DNA of 64,000 nucleotides, taken from assembly GCF_014805625.2 (NCBI RefSeq), contig NW_023998421.1:7075426-7139425 (forward strand), read 5' to 3'. The stretch is from Glossina fuscipes. Taxonomy: Eukaryota > Arthropoda > Insecta > Diptera > Glossinidae. How positions within the stretch are numbered: the first letter of the stretch is position 1; each line of letters starts with the position of its first letter. A model generated the notes under the pieces. It was not told the DNA's origin. It was given only the letters and a program-made list of their open reading frames with translations, and made no database searches. The position numbers and the translations under genes were made by a program. This document shows, in pieces, positions 58,046 to 64,000 of the stretch.

Positions 58046-58294
58046 TTGAGTATGACCGATGGTAGTCTCTTCTCTAGAGGTGGTGTATGTGAATTAAATT
58101 GATTGAGCTCAAAAGCAAATTGGAACGCTACGAAAATGGGTTGCTTTTTTAGCTTTACCGTTGCTTCGGAAACGTAAATGTATTCTTCTTGTTTCTTTCT
58201 TGGTTACGTTAATAAATGGTATTATTGACTCACCGACAATACTTTTTCTCCATTTTTCTAGAAACTTTATTTCCATAACATAACACTCAGCCAT
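58046..58294 (-). CDS. Candidate first exons of an unrecognised gene
   Basis: On the minus strand ATG at 58294 opens M-A-E-C-Y-V-M-E-I-K-F-L-E-K-W-R-K-S-I-V and meets a GTGAGT donor (exon 58294-58234, phase 1). A CACCTCTAG acceptor then gives 28 nt (58073-58046: E-K-R-L-P-S-V-I-L) with a GTAAGG donor. The intron is 160 nt. The first exon's ATG and donor look genuine; the second exon is tentative. Family unknown. Confidence 0.35.
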
Positions 58295-58452
58295 TGTAGA
58301 GATAATTACGAGTTTTTCAACGCTTTTTTAAAGTCCTTTGCAAAAATCTAAATGAAATCTATAATTTAATCTCAGTAACGCATTCCTTACATTCTATCAA
58401 ATCAACTGCTCTTCATATGAGCGCCTTGCCTACGGCGTACCTAAATTAAATT

Positions 58453-59055
58453 CTAATATCGATCCATTCGTTTGTCTCGAAATTTGAACTGAACTTGCTT
58501 ACTATTATCGGTTGCCAATTTTTTTGAATTTTTGCAACGGCTTAGGAGTTCAATCCCAAGACTGACCTGTACTGGCCCCGCATATGGTTCTCCCTCTTTT
58601 TCCCTTATTTGGATGCCGCTTTCGCATGAGACTCTATATCGAAGCGCGTCTTGCAAAAAACAGGCATATATCTTCCATCTTTCGGTGTCCTTAAATATGA
58701 CGGCTAGCAAGCTGCCTGGCGTAACTTCTTCTTGCAAAGATCTAAACATAGACGAAAACAGAACGCTGCGCATCGTCGTTTTTGCCTCACCACAGATCGC
58801 TTGCGTTATTTGCCCGGAAGTTGGAGCGGCAAAAATAAGTCGAAAAATTTCCAGGACCAGCGAGAATTTGTGTTAGGAACAAATTCACGTCTCCGTTTCT
58901 TCTCCCCATCCATTGTTCCACGTTTAGCGTGGGGATGTAAGTACACCTTCTTTTCGTGCAGTGATCTGCGGGACAGCAGGCTTAAGTCTGCAGACGTTGT
59001 TGTAATTTCCTTGGCAGGGGTTCGTTTTCTTTTGCCGCTATGGATATATAACTGA
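58453..59055 (-). other. GC-richer island with long frames on both strands
   Basis: Base composition is visibly less AT-rich than the surroundings, and open frames of 106-114 codons overlap on both strands. The minus frame (E-E-V-T-P-G-S-L-L-A-V-I-F-K-D-T-E-R-W-K, then R-E-K-E-G-E-P-Y-A-G-P-V-Q-V) is the more protein-like. I recognise no domain. It could be a decayed retrotransposon segment or an unusual gene. Confidence 0.3.
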
Positions 59056-59089
59056 TCCTACAATAATAGCTCGATGGGCAATATTTGTG

Positions 59090-59400
59090 CGAATGTATGT
59101 AATCCTCTGAAGAGTGTAAGACAGGCCGATTTTTTACTATATCGATCGAATCAGAATTTATTTCTGAATAGTGCTAACCTTGTGTGTCCATCTGTCCATG
59201 CATAGACAGCCATGTACCTTTGTGTTGAACTTATAGGTCGCAATTTTTGCAACAAATTTGCAATTTCCAATATTTTTCCAAAAACTCGTTTTATGAACAG
59301 ATTTCAAAAATGCAAATTTTTAAAAAGTTGCCGCCTGTATGTTAAACAAAATGGGCATGGACAGACATCCGACAGAGAGACAAGTTTGAATACATTCAGT
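59090..59400 (+). repeat. Family A copy, decayed
   Basis: GTGCGAATGTATGTAATCC, TATATCGATCGAATCAGAATT, GTGTGTCCATCTGTCC, CGCAATTTTTGCAACAAATTTGC, GGACAGACATCCGACAGAGAGAC in order. Confidence 0.5.
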
Positions 59401-60684
59401 AATACTTTGCAGTAATTAGACATTTTCTGATACATTTTTAGCACTTATATGCACTCTTTAAATATTACGAGCTGTCTGTTGCAAAAGCACAGTTTGGTTT
59501 ATTTATAAAATTGAAATTTTTATTTATAACATTTATTTATTTTTTTAGTATTAATTTTTTTTTTTTTTTATTTACATCACAAAAGATCATTTATCCCTGT
59601 TTAACAAGTGCTTATGACAACGTGATGTGTTGGTGTGCATAGGTTTTTTTTTTGTTCACAGCACATAGTACATGTAAAATTGTGTTTATGGATGAATGCA
59701 TATATTTTATTTATTTTTACGCAAAAATATGGTCCGAGGTGGTTTAAATGTTCAACTGTGTTATATGTGTACAAAAACAAGTAAAAAATCATGAAATGGC
59801 GAAATGAAAGTTGATGGAGTAATGAAGTCGTTTACATAAAAAAATTGTTGTGATATGTTGAAGGTTTCAAAAAGTACGAAATACGGGATTGTCCCTATCT
59901 TAAGCTGTTTGTGAAATACAAGATTATATATGGCTTCGACGAAATTATTTTCTCTTTCAAGTCTAATGCTCATTGCATTCATTCATTCGTTGTTAGAGCG
60001 TTAGAGTGCTCGGAAGAATTTTTGGTTCAAAATTCAGATCGGTATAAGTAGATAATAAAATTGAATTTTGTTTTTCTTTTTGTCAAAATACTTTGAGTGT
60101 CCTTTTCTTTTCACTAAGAACTCCCCAGTATAAATGAGTTGAAATGTAGTCCTAACAAGGATGAAAACATTTACTTCTATCTGCTAAAATAGAATGTGAT
60201 AGACTTATCGTACAGTTTCACTCTTAAAACTTGTACGAATATTTTATTTCATTCGAGGCGTATGATTGACGTCAAATGATCGTTTCACGGCATTTAGTCA
60301 GTGTCGCCAATTAAAGGTAAAAGTTAATCAATAAATATTTCATTCTTTCTCGATATCATTGTCAAAAAATATTCAATTAATCGATGTGGCGTTCAAAGGT
60401 TATTTCAAACGTTGCTTTCAAACGGAATGCGCTCAATTCATGCAAACTTTTTGCTTTTTTTTTGCACAAATAGCAAAAGCAACAAAAGTTCATGTAAATT
60501 GTGCATTTTGTTCGTTATTCCATACGTTTTGTTCATAAGAAATTTTTCTGATATTTTTACATAAATTTTAATTGCTTTACATTTATGCGTAGCTCTATGA
60601 TTTCCTTCCCGAATTTAATTGTCACAGCAGGCAAAACAAAAATTTTAAAAATATCGAATTTCTGTACTTAAGTACATTGGGTGC
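59401..60684. other. Spacer
   Basis: AT-rich. GGTTCAAAATTCAG near 60023 is a poor B-box. No gene recognised. Confidence 0.45.
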
Positions 60685-61395
60685 GCGTGATTTGATCATC
60701 AAAATATTTTTCATCTTCGCACCGAATTTTACCCATCTTTCTGACAGAAGGGCAATATCGTGTCGAAAAAACTATATTGCTTTGGCAGCGATCCAAACAT
60801 TGACCCATTTCTGCACTTTTTTAACACTTCGAGCCAAGCCATGCAGTATCGATCTGAACAAGTGATAACCAGGAGGTGCTATATCTGCTGAGTACGCTAC
60901 GTGCGGCAGAGCTTCCCATTTAAGCTGCAACAGTGTATCCTTGACAACTCTTACAATGTGTGTCCTAGTGTGTGCCGGTCTTTCTTGCAACAATGCATCG
61001 TTCAATTTATTCAATTGACTTTAACAGCTCGTAATACACTACACTTTTCTGATCCTACCACATGCACGCCAGCGGATGACCTCTTTAGATTCTCCAATGC
61101 CTTTTGAGGTCGTCCTTGGTCCACTTTTCGTCGTCAGTCACAATACCCTACAGAAGTCTCTTTTTGTTTTGTCTGGCAAGCAATGAAACCGCGATATCGA
61201 AATGGTTCGAAAGGGGTTTTGCAGTCAGTTCGTACGGTACCCATTTGCTCTTCTTTTCGTTTTTTCTCACCGCATGTAAATGTCTAGAAGCAGTTGATTG
61301 TTGGAGAGTTGAGCTGAATTATCGTCCAATAAGTCGTGCAATTCATTGTCTTCGAACTTTTTTGGTCCTCCAGGACGTCCTTTGTCACCGCTTTT
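60685..61395 (-). pseudogene. Decayed mariner transposase (cecropia/mori-like)
   Basis: On the minus strand, pieces in order and in shifting frames: F-E-D-N-E-L-H-D-L-L-D-D-N-S-A-Q-L; K-W-V-P-Y-E-L-T (canonical W-V-P-H-E-L); I-V-T-D-D-E-K-W (canonical I-V-T-G-D-E-K-W with the first catalytic Asp); V-V-K-D-T-L-L-Q-L-K-W-E-A-L-P-H; Y-S-A-D-I-A-P-P-G-Y-H-L-F-R-S-I-L-H-G-L-A; and F-F-R-H-D-I-A-L-L-S-E-R-W. The H-D-N motif with the second catalytic Asp is deleted, and the third (S-D-Y-H-L-F) is G instead of D. Several stops and frameshifts are present. No inverted repeats located. Dead relic. Confidence 0.8.
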
Positions 61396-62453
61396 AAATC
61401 GTTATAATCAAAACCAATAATTGGAATACGATGGAGCAGCATCATCGTAAGCTCCTAATAATGTTTGATGGACTTTGTCAGTGGATTTCTTCGAATCAAA
61501 CAGCGAAAGTAATGAATCTTGACAATGCAATCTTGAGCGTTCCATGGTTAGCATCTCTACACACTAAATGGAAAGCTGATATTTTCTCTAAAGAAAGATC
61601 AAAGTCATCGCAGTTAGCCATTATGTATATTGATAGCATGCACTACTTTATCATTTTCAAGCATCCTTTTGAGTATTGCAAGCATTTTGATAACATAGTT
61701 ATACCTGCGTCGTACAGTGGTGGATATAACAACTGTAAAAGCATAATCCACACGGATTTACAATTCAGTTTACTGACAAGTTTTGTCATTTTTTACATGC
61801 TTTGCTGGAGCTGAGAAATTTTTGGCAAATTTTAAAATCGCTGTCACAGAGTGCGCTGATGTTTGCTCAACGCATGAGCGTAAAAAACTTTCAATAAAAG
61901 TTTTTCATTTCCTGGAAGAGTTTATTGTCTTCACTTGGATGCGATTTTCAGATAAATTTGCACATTTATAATAAACTTCTTATATAATTACGTTACAAAT
62001 TGCAATAAACTAACTTTGTCGTTCCCTTTCTTCTGTATATTGAGAAATGCCAGCTATATGTGTCGTAAAGGATACGAACTCTTAGTAAGCGTAAGGACAC
62101 CTTTTCGTTTAAGTTTTTCGTCTCTTTTTTGTGCACTCATAGAAAAACAGGCAAAGGTGTTTATGAAATGATCACAAATCAATTTTAAAGAGGCAATCCA
62201 TCGCCCACCACACCAACAATTGCTAAAAGTTTCTAGTAAATGGATAGCACAAATACGGCCTACGGGAGAGAGAAAATAAGTCAAACAATCATAATGTTTG
62301 TGTGTCTCGTTGAAGCTTCAATATGCTGTCCTTGTTGTTTGCTGTGCAAGCACGCAATTACCTCATGTATGAAATTTCTTTTGCTAAGGTTATTTACCAT
62401 GTTTCAACCATACAAGTGCAATATAAAAAATCTCATCTCTCTATTTCTTCTTC

Positions 62454-62484
<31 letters not shown>

Positions 62485-62869
62485 TTCCATTTAACATAAC
62501 ACTACCACAAAAGAAAGTTTTTACAAATTCTTCGGAAATTTTTCAAAAATTAGTAAAAAATTGTTTGCTCCTTTAAAAAATGATTTTCTTTTTATTCCCG
62601 CAAATCGACTCGAGGCAATGATATCCTGTTTACAAGCAGCTTCTAGACGGGCTTGGCGAATTTTTCGATGAATGTCTACTGAAGATTATAAAGATTCCAT
62701 CATTTAATACAGGGGCTAAGTTACTTTAATCCAGTTGTAACATATTTCTTTGTGATTCTCAATCTTTCCTTTTTTCAATATCTTATTAGTGTATCCGCTA
62801 AGCTCGTAGAAAATTTAAAGTAAAACAAGTTAAAACTCTAAGCACGTAAGACTATTTCGTCTAATACGG
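61396..62869. other. Spacer, no gene recognised
   Basis: A 127-codon frame at 61431-61814 (+) has no recognisable domain or splice context. (TA)n at about 62454-62480. Confidence 0.4.
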
Positions 62870-63105
62870 TTATCCGTATAACGACTTTTTAAATCAACGC
62901 AATTTATGGGAAGTGATCAACAACAAACGTATTCCGACCTTTCTTTATTGGCTCAAAAGACTTCAACATATTAAATTTGTCAATTTTTGCGGGCCGTTGG
63001 TTGAACAGAAAAAAGCAAGATGGACAGAGGGACGGACAAGATTAAATCAATTCAGCAAGCAAAACTTGATATATGCTTGCAACACAAGTGATGTAAGGTA
63101 CAAGG
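62870..63105 (-). repeat. Family A fragment
   Basis: GTATAACGACTTTTTAAATC, GGACAGAGGGACGGACAAG, and GCTTGCAACACAAGTGATGTAAGGTAC in minus-strand family A order. Confidence 0.55.
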
Positions 63106-64000
63106 ACTACATTGATTTCTTTTCGAATAGAGAGGAGAGATGCAAAAATTGTTGATGGAAAGATAAAGCATTTTGCTCGAAAATAGAATACAATGAAAAG
63201 AAATTCAAATTAAGAAATTCTGGTAGTGCAGGGGATAACACATCATTCAATACTCACAATACATCTGTATGTCTTCCTACGCCCGTGTTGACGAAGCCAA
63301 AGTAAAAGGTGCACCACAAAAAACAACAACAATCTTGTTTCCAAAAAGCCATATTATCGACTAGGTTTTACGACACATTATCTCTTGTTAGCCTTTATGT
63401 CACTAGAAGTTCATTACTGTATCGCATGAAAACTCAATCCAACTAAGTGAAACACTAAGAATTCAGCAAATTCTCAAATGAGCAATGATTAATATGTAAA
63501 TCATGTCGTCAGATAAGGACTACACTTGCCCAATACATTTAAAGGCAGATAGGAACAAAAGTTTACTCAAAATGAAAATCGAGCGAAAGAGATCATAAAC
63601 GCACGCATAAACTTACACCGCTACATTGTCATTAACTCATTTGTAACTGGATCTGAAAGAAATTATATGACGCACATGGACAATAAATACTTACAGCCTC
63701 TCCCTTTCCTTCTCTCTCTCTCTCTCTCTCTCGCTCTTTTTATAAGTGATACTAGAAATATTCAATTAAACCTGTGCGCCATGAATGCCTTCCCTCCCAT
63801 AGTTCCCATATTTTATCGATGGTTATTAAAGAGGCCAAATTCAATACAAATGTTGCTGCAACGTACGAACCGTCTATAAAGCACATTCGAGAGTAAGTGA
63901 GTGGGTTACTGGGTGCACGCGTGTGCTAAAAAAAAAAAAAAAAAAAAAAAACAGAAATAGGTTCAAGCATGCATTTATTAACATTCAATACTACCCATAC
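63106..64000. other. Spacer with (CT)n and poly-A
   Basis: (CT)n at about 63711-63733 and a 22-base A run at about 63929-63951. No gene. Confidence 0.6.

Noticed and set aside
61431..61814. 127-codon plus-strand frame
   Set aside because: No recognisable domain; it adjoins a mariner relic and has no splice or poly(A) support.
1..64000. CRISPR arrays, operons, riboswitches, rRNA genes
   Set aside because: Nothing of the kind is present, and the window is clearly from an animal nuclear genome.

Overview
The window looks like euchromatic or pericentric DNA of a cyclorrhaphan fly (Diptera). It is very AT-rich. The genes I can model have introns of about 60-130 nt with GTAAGT-like donors. Tc1/mariner relics are present, and the spacers are packed with short dispersed repeats and microsatellites. 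There is no bacterial-style gene layout: most long open frames are chance frames in AT-rich DNA or lie in repeats, so genes had to be read as short exons with splice signals. The fly assignment is inference from gene content and intron style; no rRNA or mitochondrial marker is present.

Layout. 0-5 kb is mostly empty AT-rich spacer with one dispersed repeat and a long GA tract. At 5.1 kb (+) is an RCC1-repeat exon. On the minus strand at 5.6-7.6 kb is a histone-fold gene resembling TAF3 of TFIID (several small exons), and at 10.5-11.5 kb a clean three-exon gene resembling CCDC51/MITOK. At 13.4-13.9 kb is a short Tc1/mariner-type element with terminal inverted repeats and a broken transposase. 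At 14.6-15.6 kb is a degenerate tandem array of about 145-bp units. At 18.1-19.4 kb (minus) an unrecognised exon can splice in phase to either of two duplicated terminal exons. At 19.5 and 21.3 kb are two opposite-facing copies of a roughly 100-bp (TAA)-tailed retroposon with perfect target-site duplications. At 24.4 kb (+) is a GTSF1/asterix-like CHHC zinc-finger gene interrupted by one in-frame stop.

From 26 kb on, the sequence is dominated by copies of two dispersed families (here A, about 0.35 kb, and B, about 0.8 kb) and a tRNA-derived SINE family. Isolated candidate exons lie among them: 32.3, 34.6, 35.1, 36.0, 38.0, 40.4, 41.6 and 58.2 kb. A diverged, initiator-less histone H4 lies at 40.0-40.3 kb (minus), and a decayed mariner transposase of the cecropia type at 60.7-61.4 kb (minus).

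No operon-like cooperation is visible. The recognisable genes serve separate housekeeping or germline roles: TFIID, mitochondrial inner membrane, chromatin, and piRNA-guided silencing. The candidate novelties are the tiny TAA-tailed retroposon, the duplicated alternative terminal exons, the H4 without ATG, and the GTSF1-like gene with a single stop. All splice models come from reading the sequence and have no transcript support.
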